The translations under genes and the position numbers were made by a program. Of a stretch of 64,000 nt of DNA, positions 12,451 through 23,073 are shown one piece after another. A model generated the notes under the pieces. That model saw only the letters and a list, made by a program, of their open reading frames with translations. It was not told where the DNA came from and ran no database searches. The first letter of the stretch is position 1. Each line of letters begins with the position of its first letter. The DNA comes from Kuschelorhynchus macadamiae (taxonomy: Eukaryota > Arthropoda > Insecta > Coleoptera > Curculionidae), in contig JAUTXW010000326.1 in the NCBI GenBank assembly GCA_030620095.1, positions 1,631,001-1,695,000 on the forward strand, in the 5' to 3' direction.

Positions 12451-13430
12451 TCATTTTCCTCCCTTATAATCATCCTCATCTGATGATTCCATAAATTGAT
12501 TTATATTTTGCTGCAATAGAGAACTGCTTGTCGTTGGTTCATCCGATTCACATCCACTTTCTTCTTGTGGCATATTCCTTCCAACACTTGTTTCCTCTTT
12601 CTTTTGTTTCTTGTGGTGCACGACACTTGCTTTTCTTGACGGCAGTGTAATTGGCACTTCCTATAATTTTCAGTGAGGTCTTCTTTTTGGACGCTTTTAC
12701 GTGGTACAGTACAGTAATAACTTTCTTCCTTCTCTTTATTATCTTTTTCTTAGACGAGGTTCTTATTTCCTCAAGCAGCGCTATAACTATATTTGAAACT
12801 GAAGTGTGGATGTGTGGTCCAGGTTCCCTAGCAGGAATTCTGGATTTAAGTCTGTTGAGGTCTAGTGGATATAAACCGGTTTTATTGAATCTAGCTATTG
12901 AATTTTTCTTGCTCCTGTCTTCACTTTAGGGGGAGTTTCTGTAATAATCTTGGAAAACAATCTTTTGATAAAACCGCTCTTCAAACGCCACTGAGTAGAA
13001 CCATCCGCTCTTGGTCCTGTTGTATAAGCATCCTGGAAGACCTCCGTTTATTCACGAATCCCACAGATGTTCAGACCCGTAAACTACACAAGGTTCAAAT
13101 ATGTGGCCACTTGCAAATCCGGCATACATGATGCTTTTGCTGTTTTGCTTTGCTAGAATTTACGAGTCTTTACGGATATCTTGTTCACTTCTTCAAAATT
13201 AATTTCTTCGCTCCCGGACTGTCTGTCTAATTGGTTTCGTCGTAGTTTATGAATAAACTTGGATCCACCTCTTTAAAACCTTAATTCGCATTAACAAAGA
13301 ACTCATCAGTAACTGCATGTGTTAGAGCAGCACGTTCTATTGAAATGCTGGCTGAATAATGGTGGGACACCTTATGTCTATTGACTCCAGTTTTACCTTT
13401 CGACTTGTAACTCAAAAAACCACGTTTCAT
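12451..13430 (-). pseudogene. Pogo/Tigger-like (DDE_1) transposase remnant with deleted core
   Basis: From an ATG at 13430 on the minus strand one frame reads MKRGFLSYKSKGKTGVNRHK, then ERAALTHAVTDEFFVNAN, a stop, GFKEVDPSLFINYDETN, a stop and TDSPGAKKLI. NYDETN followed by PG is the first catalytic Asp region of pogo-like DDE_1 transposases. After a frameshift it continues IMYAGFASGHIFEPCVVY and CLYNRTKSGWFYSVAFEE. The expected block with the second Asp and the PLDV region is absent: sequence jumps to KDxFPRLLQKLP and RFNKTGLYPLDLNRLKSRIP, the normal C-terminal end of the domain. A charged tail rich in Lys, Ser and Glu (12657-12451) closes it, ending SSDEDDYKGGK. Stops, shifts and the internal deletion make it non-functional. 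Confidence 0.75.
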
Positions 13431-15195
13431 TTAAACACGTGAAACAATAGAACAGCTAAACATAGGTAAAGTGTCCATGAAACGAAATAATTTTAGTAGT
13501 TTTGTTTAACAGTTATTCGACTTAAATATAAACGAAAACTCTTAAAAAAAACTGTTAATTAATAGGCTCGATTTATGAAAAATGAATGAAACATTTTTTT
13601 CCTGTGGGATAATTGTTGCTTGAAGTATTTAGATACTACCACATTTTTTTAAAACGTTTAAATGAACATTTTCTACTATACTTTTTTTAGTTGTTTTAGC
13701 CGCTTTTACAGCATCGTAACGGCTTAGCGCTGGCCGCGTGGAGCTCTGTTTTCAACATTAAATTAAAATGAATAATAACAGAGGAAGAGTTCCGGGAGTC
13801 GAGAACTTTTTATTGGAAATGTCTTCCTCTTTAAAAACCTTTCTTTTTTTTAATTTCTTAAATGCTAATAGTAATTTGCAAACAACGTTTTTTCTTTAAT
13901 TCTTAATTTGTTAGTAAGTTTTGAAATTGCTTATGAAATTTTTGAACATTATTCTAGTCGTTATTCAGAATCCACTTAGCCCTCACTGATATTTTTACTA
14001 GCAATATCAAGAATTAAAACCAATTTAAGTTTGTAAACTAGAATAATAGGAAATTGATTGGGTTAAAAAACACTTACAGTGTGGAGGCAATAAAAAAAAA
14101 TTCAAATTAGACAGGAAGGCGCCCGCCACCCGGCGATAGCGATGAACTATCTGCCAATATTGTCGAGGAACTTTCTATTTGTAAAGCGGCATCTATTTTT
14201 AGTAGGTATAGTATTTTTTATAATAGATATTTTTTCTCGAATTTGACCTATCTGCAATCAGTATCATACCATATTAAATAAATTGGAATATTTTTATGGC
14301 GCTGTGTTAATAAAACCTTAAAACCAAATAAAAAGTGTAATAAAGTAATTGTACCGTAATAAATAACATGAATGTTAAAATAGACGTAATAGAAAATCCT
14401 GCACAATATTATTAATGGACGATGCCGTGACATTGCATTATAACAATCGTTTACTTTCAAATGATTCTAAACAGTAAAAAAAAACTATAAAATTCCGGTT
14501 AATACGCCTTCTCAGCCAGGAAAACTACCGTTTCTGCATATAAAAAGCCTGCTTGTATTCATGTGCCTGTTATTTATCAGTATTTTTATATTTTTCTTAG
14601 TAAATGTCACACGTGATTTCGATCATCGTATTATGTAATAGAAACGTGAATTGCAATTCCACCTACTACCTATTTTATTGGTAAAAGATTACGCGTTGAA
14701 GACCGTAATAATTATGCAAGTATAGAAGAATAAAACTTATTTACACATTTTTCAAATACCTAAATAGGTCATAAGGCTTTTCAGATCGACCAAAATTACT
14801 TGAAAATATGTTAAACTATTAAAACATATTAATGCAGAAAGGCACGTCAAGATGCTTCATGGACTGATGTTTCAATTGTAAACTCTTTTCAGATCTCCAT
14901 ATAAGTTTTAGTTTTTTTACATACGGTAAAAGCATATGCCGATTTTGCGTTAGATATCATTTATTACTTTTTGTAAAAGTCCAAGTTTCATTTTAAGGTT
15001 TTCCTGCACTCTTCGCATAATGTAAAACTGAATCAATGTTACCTAGTCTCATTTGATAGTTTTAATCAATTACTGTATTTGGGTTACTGCCATAAATTCT
15101 ACTAGTGCGTCCTTTACTGCACCCGGTTCAGTACGGAGGATGTCACAGCTCCATGTCAACACGAGGGATAATTGTAAAGTTCAATTATTATTGTA
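13431..15195. other. No recognisable gene
   Basis: AT-rich. A short GC-richer patch near 14110-14150 has no frame or motif I can identify. Confidence 0.4.
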
Positions 15196-16989
15196 CAGGG
15201 TATCCCATTTTCGGCACTTTATTTTTAAGGATAGAGGGTTGCGGTTTTTGCGACAATGTATTACTTTTTTTGTGAAATTAAAGATGGCGCCAGCAGAATT
15301 TTCATGACTCTTTTGGTTTTTGAGATATTGAAAATATTGCATTTTTAAGAGCTCCTCGTATCCCAGCCAACTGATAACTTATCAAAGAGGATGTTCCTCA
15401 TATAACTTTTTCACTTCGCTTTCATAATAAGTATACGAGGTCAAGCCAAAAATTATCGGAACCTACTTTATTTTTTTAAATGAGACACCCTGTATATTAT
15501 GCATTATATTTATTAGGAATAATGTGGGCTCTCCAAAAATATAAACACGTATTTTAAAAAACAAGCTCAGAATTCGAGATTTTCTAAAATTTTCTTTTGT
15601 GTCCAATTAGTAGGTAGTTTGTTTGGAAAAAAGAACAAAATGTTAAAAACTTTGCGATTTTGTCAGTTTTTGATTATTAATGAAATATTTTTGTTGTTTT
15701 GGTGTTTCTTAACTATTTACTAAATTTAATTTACCTTTTTTACAATAATGGAGGTCTACGAAAATTATGAAAAGTATGATATGTTGGTTTGTTTCATACA
15801 ATCTAATGAAAATCCCCAAGAAGCTTCGGAATTATATTTACAAAGGTAACTTATTCAAAATAAGTTTAGAAGCCCTTTTTGGTCATATTAGATATCCAGC
15901 GAGAAGGTAACCTTTCCGATACATATTTGCCTACCTTATATCAAATTTGGTAGATCACGGATCATTTATCCAGCCACGTCCTAAAGCATACACCAAACAA
16001 GATAGATAGAAAGGAAACACATGTATTGGGTTATGTAGACGGGACGCTCTCATCTTACTGCCGGCAAATAGAGGAAGCAACTGGTGTATTTAAGTCTGAT
16101 GCTCAAAGAATTTTGATAAAAATATGAGTATCACCCATACAAATTCTACATAGGTCATCACTTACACCCCGACGATGCCGAGCGCCGAATATTGTTTTGT
16201 CAGTGGTATTTACAACAAATCCATACTGATTAATCTTTTGGCAGACTCGTTATCTACTCCGATTAATCTTACTTTTCAAGTGCAGGAATTTTCACTCGCC
16301 ATAATAGAAGAAAGTGGTCCGCAGAAAATCACCATTTCATTTTCGAAAAGGCACAACAAGATCGTTTTGGGGCTGGGGTCTCGTGTTTCATTTTTGGAAG
16401 ACGCATAGTCTATAGAATTTTTGAACGAGGTCTCATAGCGCGTCAGTAAGTAGAAATCCTTGAGGAAGGTATTTCACAACTGATGGAAAATGTTCCATTG
16501 GCACTTTATAATGCCGTTTATCTTCAATAGCAGAGCTTCGTACGACAATCGATTTGACTTTCCAAAATTTGCAAAGAAGGCCTATAATTCTTTTGAACGC
16601 TGTTAGAAGAAAAACGAAAATGCTGTAATAAATAATTAAGAGTTGAGAATTAAAAATAATTAAAAATTAAGTTTGAAAGTATTACATCTTACTTTTTAGC
16701 TATAGCCTACTAGGTACCTACTAATTGAACACAAAAGAAAATTTTAGAAAATCTCGAATTATGGGCTTGTTTTTCAAAATAACTGCATATATGTATATAT
16801 TTTTGGAAAGCCCGCATAATTTCTAATAAATATTACGAATATTATACGGAGTGTCCTATTTAAAAAATAAAGTAGGATCCTATAACCTTTTGGTTTGAAC
16901 CTGTATTCTTATTCTGAAATAGTTATCAGATAGCTGGGATACGGAGGGTGCCTGAAAATTCAACATTTTAAAAAACCGCAATCCTTTAT

Positions 16990-16996
<7 letters not shown>
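15196..16996 (+). mobile_element. Old DD41D-type Tc1/mariner element, degenerate
   Basis: Left end TA-CAGGGTATCCCATTTTCGG at 15194. Left inverted repeat runs to about 15614 and its partner begins near 16711 (TACCTACTAATTG... mirrors ...CCAATTAGTAGGTA). The right terminus is lost: the inverted repeat can be followed to ACCGCAATCCTTTATC near 16990, where a (TA)n array begins. Layout, internal CAGGGTGTCC-like word and gene order match the better preserved copy at 56842-59029, and this copy is clearly more diverged. Confidence 0.75.
15748..16625 (+). pseudogene. DD41D-type transposase pseudogene (old copy)
   Basis: Exon 1 starts ATG 15748 and reads MEVYENYEKYDMLVCFIQSN then ENPQEASELYLQR, the N-terminal HTH-type segment of this family. 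A donor-like AG|GTAAC follows, and RYPARR resumes near 15893, the same exon junction as in the copy at 57411. Farther on, in other frames, come FCQWYLQQIHTD, VIYSD (first Asp region), IFTRHNRRKWS and ILEEGISQLMENVPLAL. Many stops and frameshifts are present and the second and third catalytic motifs cannot be read. It is a dead gene; family identity rests on its alignment by eye with the copy at 57.4-58.5 kb. Confidence 0.7.
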
Positions 16997-17273
<277 letters not shown>

Positions 17274-17599
17274 CGAAGTTTGAATTTTTTCTTCCAGATT
17301 AAAATCAGTAGTTACCATAAAAAAACGTGTTTTCTCAAAGTAGTAGATATCTCAGAGCCACATCTTTTGGGATGTGGCCGGTAAAAAGCGTTAACTAATT
17401 TTCAAGAAAATCGTGAAAAAAACATTAAAAAAATTAGATTACGGGTCATTTTTTTTGGCCTTAGTAAGTGATAAGAAGGCAGTCGTAAGAGAAACCAATT
17501 TCTAATTTAACTCAACGCAAGCCCAAAACCGAAAAAAAATTATAGGAAATGTTATTACATTTTTCGCCCTGGGGCCTATACAATAGGAAAAAACAGGAT

Positions 17600-18250
17600 T
17601 CAAAGCTTTCTAACCTCTGTATACATGTACACATTTATTAAACTCTTATGCTGCACCTCTTTAAATACTTTAAAAAAAATATTTCCAATTTCTAATCTTA
17701 TATATATCAATATGACTTTCTTTACTAACTGTAGATGGGGCATGGACACTAAATTTAATTTACCCAGTTCAGAAACAAGAAACGACACCGCAAATGCATT
17801 ATTGTTGCGATTAAAGAGTTGATGATTAAGATCGTCATTGGTCAAATTGTCGCAGAGGTGGCTATTGACATTTGCATGTCCAACCAAAAACCGAAAATGA
17901 GAAACGGATAAATGTCTGAGTAAATTAATTTTGTAAACTAGAGGCTTCTGAAATTAAGTTCTGAGTATAATGCCGCATATATTTTATCTGCATTTTGGGC
18001 ATGTGATTCTTTATGGTAATAAGTAAAAAGATCTGGAATTGCAACCTTCTTTTGTAGCTTTATTTACTTGTTCGTTACCGTATATTCCAGTACAACTTTG
18101 ATTGTTTTTGAAGACCGACAAGACTGATTGAGAATCCGATAATATGACAACATTTTTAATATTTCTGTGAATATGTAGGTATACATTCCAATACTTGGAG
18201 GATAGCACGAGCTTCGGCTGTGTAAATTAACGCCATCAGATTACATTTAA
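17600..18250 (-). pseudogene. LINE ORF2 3' part: RNase H and C-terminal domain
   Basis: Minus strand: LIYTAEARAILQVLECIP, then after a frameshift NVVILSDSQSVLSVFKNNQ and GIYGNEQVNKATKEG. TAEARAI, SDSQS and GNE mark the RNase H domain found in I-type non-LTR elements; GIYGNEQVN is the GIxGNExAD motif with Asp changed to Asn. Downstream LLRHLSVSHFRFLVGHANVN resembles the segment following RNase H in these ORFs, although the usual Cys-rich end is not clear. Frameshift and stops make it non-functional. Confidence 0.75.
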
Positions 18251-18727
18251 ATTGTTTGACCACATTTATTTGGGGTATACCGAACCACACCAACTTGACT
18301 CATTGAATACTCAGTATAAATTTTATAGTGATATAGTAAGATCCGTAAATTCAGACATTAAATCAACTTGAGGTGAGTTATATTCCATGGGGCTTCAAAC
18401 AGAAAATAATATTGTTTTTCACGAGAATACCATTATGTTTAACATTTGTGGTAAATGCATCGGTCACCTAACTTATAATTTTGTTAATGAGAGTAAGCTC
18501 TCGCAATCTAATATTTTTAGTCTTAATTTTTTCAGGCAGAATCTTTTGATTATTGCGCAAGGGTGGCACACTCTGCTAAAAGAACCTAAATCGGCGAAGA
18601 ACTTACTGTTCCCAAAATAACTCTAAGTACTTTAAACTACAATCAAGACACGACTGAGTCCAGATCTATAAAATATCGCGCCGTTATTAAGTATCGATCT
18701 GATAAATGCTTTTATAAAGCTGCGATA

Positions 18728-18780
18728 CTGGCTCATCTCGTTACTGACGTATTTTGAATGTCAGTAACGAGATGAGCCAG
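18728..18780. repeat. Perfect 21 bp hairpin
   Basis: Arms 18728-18748 and 18760-18780 are exact reverse complements (CTGGCTCATCTCG... against ...CGAGATGAGCCAG) separated by 11 bases. The arms are less AT-rich than the surrounding DNA. No U-run or gene context suggests a terminator. Confidence 0.95.
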
Positions 18781-19129
18781 GCAGTCATTAATACATTTCC
18801 TTAGAAAAGATGGGTAATATTGAAATTGACCTAAGATGTCCAAACGCAGATGGATGTTGTTTTTTTGGGAAAAGGTAGGATGTTAGCAGTTTTCTACGTT
18901 TTTGGAAAATATGACCTTGTGATATAACAATTAGTAATTGGATAATAAATGGGCAGCAAATCATAACTAGGTTTAATTTAGGTTATCCTGACCCAATGCT
19001 TGACTTTTGAGTTTTAAAATGATATTTGAAATGATATTATCATTACCAGTTTCAAAACAAAATGAGTTTTTTTATTTTATATTGGATTTATAATAATCTA
19101 TAAGATTTTTTTACATTGGTATTACAACA

Positions 19130-19450
19130 ATTTAGCACATTGACTATAGCACTGAATTAGAACATCTTCAAACTTCTCGAGAAAGTCGTTATAAGCACCT
19201 CTTTGTAGTCTGTAAATGTTGCCTATAATAACTGTTTTACTTTGAATTTTTTTTAACCCAAATATGTTCGATACATTCCGCGCATTCGTTGTATACTGCT
19301 AAATTAGTGAACTTCCCATCTATGCATATTACGACTTCCCCTCCTCTCCCACACCTATCCTGCCTGACAAGATTATAATTTTCCATGCAATATCATCACT
19401 TATTAGGTGAACACTAACTCTCAATCACACCTACTACACTATAATTGTTG
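19130..19450 (-). pseudogene. LINE APE-type endonuclease fragment
   Basis: Minus strand reads NLVRQDRCGRGGEVVICIDG (the RxDRxxGRGGGVxI motif of APE-like endonucleases), then ECAECIEHIWV and, after a frame change, VIIGNIYRLQRGAYNDFLEK. These match the region of the fold with IWV and the GNIYR strand. It lies just after ORF1 (19965) on the same strand, as expected for ORF2 start. The catalytic Asn/Glu at the N-terminus and the SDH motif are not readable. Confidence 0.7.
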
Positions 19451-19964
19451 TCAGAAGCAAGGTTTTTTTAAAACAACATTCCAATGTTTTGAACTTTTGA
19501 AAAATATTCAGTATCGTTATATCAATAATATTACCAACGTTATTCATTAATTTACCCACATTAAACTCACTCTTAGAACTGAGGTCATGAAGAAAATTGC
19601 TTTTATATCATCCTAAATTTTATATTTTAAAGCTTCTAAAGTGTCTTTGTTAATGATTTCATATGTTTCAATCCACGGCAATCCTGTATGAGACCGGTTA
19701 CCAGCAACTTTTCGATTTTTATGTTTATCATTAAGGTTGGGGTGGGAAGAGGATAAACGTCGTGTGCCTTTTGACCTGTCTTGTGAGTTAATTTGAGAAT
19801 TATGAATGTTAATATTTCTAGCTGATGAGGCTGGAAACTGTGCGTTATCAGAGAGTAGAGAAATAAACTTATTTTTACTTATTTACCTTCCATAAGAAGG
19901 CAGCTCAACGATTTTTTCAGCTTCTTTGAAAAATAAATTTAGGTTCGCCAACATAGCTTCCTAA

Positions 19965-20856
19965 TTATTTTTTGTTTGTTGTACATAGGACATTTTCTAC
20001 TGGTGGAATTGTGGGCATTCGATTGACAAGGGATACAAGACATATCTCAATTAACGCGGGGGCACAATTAACATTCAAAAGCGTAGAACAATTACTGCGA
20101 CGCTTTTTGCCTTTACACTGTTTAGCTGTACAACCAAAGTTTAAGCAATTAAAACACTGATGACTGGAGAATACCAAATATCAACTTCATGTTGTAATCT
20201 GTAAATATTAATATACTGAGGAAGTTCTAATTTATCAAATGTGATTATAATTTACAGTATGTGCACTTTTATTGACTTGGCATCCTTATCAGACAATTTT
20301 GACTATTTTAATTTTTGGAATTGGAGATTCTATAATTTTCAGTAGGTCTTCCTCATAAAAAATCGTATCTACTCCACGTACAAGTCTCTTTTGTGGGCCA
20401 CGTAAGAAGGGATGTATGCAATTAGATTATTTTCGTGAAAAATTGGATTTATTACAATTTTATTAGCTTCTTCGGCTGATTTACGAAAAACTTGTACCTA
20501 TTACGCCCTGCTGTGTTCAGATAATCAGTGTATTTTTCATCCCCACTTAAATGAAAAATTTTCTCGTTAATTTTAAGCGGATGAAGCTTACCAAAATTAA
20601 GATATTTGTGTTCGATAAATACTGAAAAAGGGCCAGCACTGTCACATTTGTATCTATTGCTTAGACCAATTCTATTCACAATGTCAGATATTTGTTTGTC
20701 CGGGTTATCGGACGATTTTAAATTTATTTGGCTATTATATAACATTATTGGGGACACTTCCATAGAATTATGATGGGCACAAGTAAGATCCACCACTTTT
20801 ATGTTCTGTCCATCAGGAGGTTTACCTTCCCCTTCGCTATAGTTGCCGCCTGTCAT
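19965..20856 (-). pseudogene. I-type LINE ORF1 (gag-like), broken
   Basis: ATG at 20856 opens 134 codons with NRYKCDSAGPFSVFIEHKYL, then FGKLHPLKINEKIF and NTAGRNRYKFFV, the start of gag-like ORF1 proteins of I-type elements (GPFxVxIE, GKLHPLKI, GRNRV). After stops and frameshifts, NLIAYIPSYVAHKRD, RGVDTIFYEEDLLKIIESPI and ITFDKLELPQYINIY can be read. A zinc knuckle closes it: CFNCLNFGCTAKQCKGKKR. Its spacing is C-X2-C-X4-C-X4-C, so the usual His is Cys. The protein would bind element RNA. This copy cannot make it. Confidence 0.8.
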
Positions 20857-22895
20857 GTTTCACACATGAAGGAGGCGTGACATTTAAATCAGAAAAGATA
20901 CAACTCACATAATGCATAAATTAATAATCCAAAATTGGGTTAACACTGCGTAAATACCGAAATACCGGAACACGCTTATCGCCGTATTCGCTGTCAAGGT
21001 CGCACTTCCGATGTCGATAGCAGGTAGAATTGAACTGTTCTAAAATCTTAATTTTTATGTTTTAGCTAGCCTTCTTCCAAAATGTTTTTCTTTTATCGCC
21101 TGTCTGGACAATATATTCTCATGTGAATAACGTGCTTCCTCAATAGTAGTGAAGGAACCACAGGAGTAAATCTTGAAAATCGTTATTTTACAATATCTCT
21201 TTGTTTTTTTTTTGCATAATAGTATGGTTTACTTTGCTCTCGGCATTCTTTGATATATTTGTTTTTTTTTGCTTCTTTTGTTGCTTTGTATGTTTCCCTT
21301 TTATTTATTTCGTTTCTGTTCTTCGTCGACAACAGTGTCGTTTCGTATTCATTCTCGCAATTTATTCATACATTCCTTTGACCTTTGATTTTTTTATTTG
21401 TTAATCTTTTTCAGTTTTACGTCTTCTTGTTATTTTACTATATAATAAAAACACAAGTGTTGGTTAAGCCTTTTCTATAATCTATATCATTTAAGTTAAT
21501 ATTCCTCATCTCAGTTAATCACAGGATCGATGGCAGTAAGATTAACGGAGATGAGAGTTTTATTCAAATTACCCGTCTAAAGAACTTGGAGGTTAGCAAA
21601 AATAAGTTTATTTTATAAACTTAATACATATGCCAATTTGGCCTAACTAAATATGTACAATTAATTTTTTTATACCTCACCTTTTTCTACCACTTAATAC
21701 TAGTGTGATACTATGCTGGACACAAGTAGTTTTTAAACGAATTTAAGTAATACTTTGTAAAAAATAACTGACATGATTATCACGAACCGGCCATTAAAAA
21801 GAACGAAATCTAGCAAACAGCAAGGTGATGCTTCGTTCGACAATAATATCATGTATAATTTTAACTTGAAATTAAACGCAAGTACAAACTTAATATTCTT
21901 ATTTAAATATAAATAATTTCAGGAATATCTGCTTCAGTAGAGTTGCAAAAAAACTGTTTTCTTTTTACTCATATTAAATATAAAACTAAATTTTAGATTT
22001 GCTTGTACTAGTAAGTGGACTGGCCAAATTTAGTAAGGTGCAGAAGGGGTAATTAGTAAACATGCAGTCTGACATACTGTTAACAGACAAAAACTAGGAA
22101 CCATTTTTAAACATGTCAAACAGATTTAAATTACTGTTATATAAATGGTCATTTTAATTCCTCTTCAATGAAATTTAAGTTTATACAGAAACCAAACATA
22201 ATAAACAAAAAGGACTACACACTGCACATTTTAAATGAAATAACCCTTGTGCAATTTGCAACACATAGATCTGAAACATCCTACAAAAATAGCCAACGTG
22301 ATGATAAATACGTGTGCAAAATATTGACCTTGTAGGTATTGTATAATCCCAGTAGGCATTATTTTAACAATAATTCTGCTGCAAATGGGGGCCGATACAG
22401 AGTTCTACAAAGCTCATTTTGTTCGCCTTAGCAGAAACTACAATATATAATTATTTTGAGTGTGGAAATTTGCAAAACAAAACGTCTATAACGTTTCGAT
22501 ATTTAAGTGGTTGATATTTTTCCGCGTATTTAAAAAAGTTATTGCAATAGAATCCTTGGAGACTTATGTTTTTTATGTTTAATTTACTCTGGCTTTAGTT
22601 TTTGACATTTAAAGTCGAAACTGCGTAAATATACCACTAAATAGTTATATTTTTTTGTATAAAAAGTTTTTGAATTTATAAAGCCTGGAGTAAAGTTAAT
22701 AACAGCCGTTTAAAAGAAGGTATATTTGCGAGTCCAATTTCTTCATTTTTTAAAAAAATTGTCACTTCTTCCAGGTTATCTTGCCAGATGATCCTTTGGC
22801 CGACGTGAGGATTGTTGAATATTCTGTGGGATTTCGTGGATATATGCGGGATGAAATAAAACGACATGCGTCCATTGGAAACTTGCAAAAAGACT
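20857..22895. other. LINE 5' flank and unassigned DNA
   Basis: 20857-21020 is comparatively GC-rich and directly upstream of LINE ORF1, so may be its 5' UTR/internal promoter. From about 21030 to 22895 I see no gene I can name. A T-rich block at 21200-21330 reads as a lysine-rich frame on the minus strand, without recognisable family. Confidence 0.4.
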
Positions 22896-22904
22896 AACTT
22901 TATT
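22896..22904 (+). repeat. Left flanking direct repeat of the P element
   Basis: AACTTTATT directly precedes CATGATAC and is repeated at 28550-28558 after the right end. P elements normally make an 8 bp duplication, so either 9 bp was duplicated or one of the nine matches is chance. Confidence 0.85.
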
Positions 22905-22969
22905 CATGATACAAAGAAAAAGAAGATATGACATTGCGCAGGTTCAAGGCCAATAAAGTCGAATCGTAT

Positions 22970-22988
22970 ACGTCATGTGGTTCGTAAA
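22970..22988 (+). repeat. P element subterminal inverted repeat, left
   Basis: ACGTCATGTGGTTCGTAAA pairs with the complement of 28469-28487 with two mismatches. Its outer edge lies 65 bp inside the left end, 62 bp inside the right end. Drosophila P has an 11 bp internal inverted repeat that acts as an enhancer of transposition; the one here sits closer to the ends. Confidence 0.85.
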
Positions 22989-23073
22989 TAGAATCTAACC
23001 GCCATTTGATTTGCATTGTGTCGTGTGTTCGTGGTCGGGTTTTTATTTTATTTTGGACGAATATTTGTTTAAA

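Larger units (their letters stand above)
17600..20856 (-). mobile_element. I-type LINE, minus strand, RT core missing
   Basis: In minus-strand order the stretch holds an I-factor-like ORF1 (20856-19965), an APE endonuclease part (about 19450-19130), faint post-RT sequence (about 18620-18300) and the RNase H plus C-terminal end (18250-17600). The parts lie in the correct order on the same strand, so they most likely derive from one insertion of about 3.3 kb. The endonuclease C-terminus and the RT motifs (DLKKAF, YADD) are not found between 19130 and 18620, implying an internal deletion. A 21 bp hairpin at 18728-18780 sits inside that gap. Confidence 0.7.

Noticed and set aside
21201..21404. 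Phe/Cys-rich hydrophobic frame
   Set aside because: Translation of a T-rich run; no start context or homologous motif.
23011..23073. Upstream in-frame ATG for the P transposase
   Set aside because: It would place 21 hydrophobic residues before the THAP finger, whose first Cys normally lies at residues 3-5; ATG 23074 fits the family.
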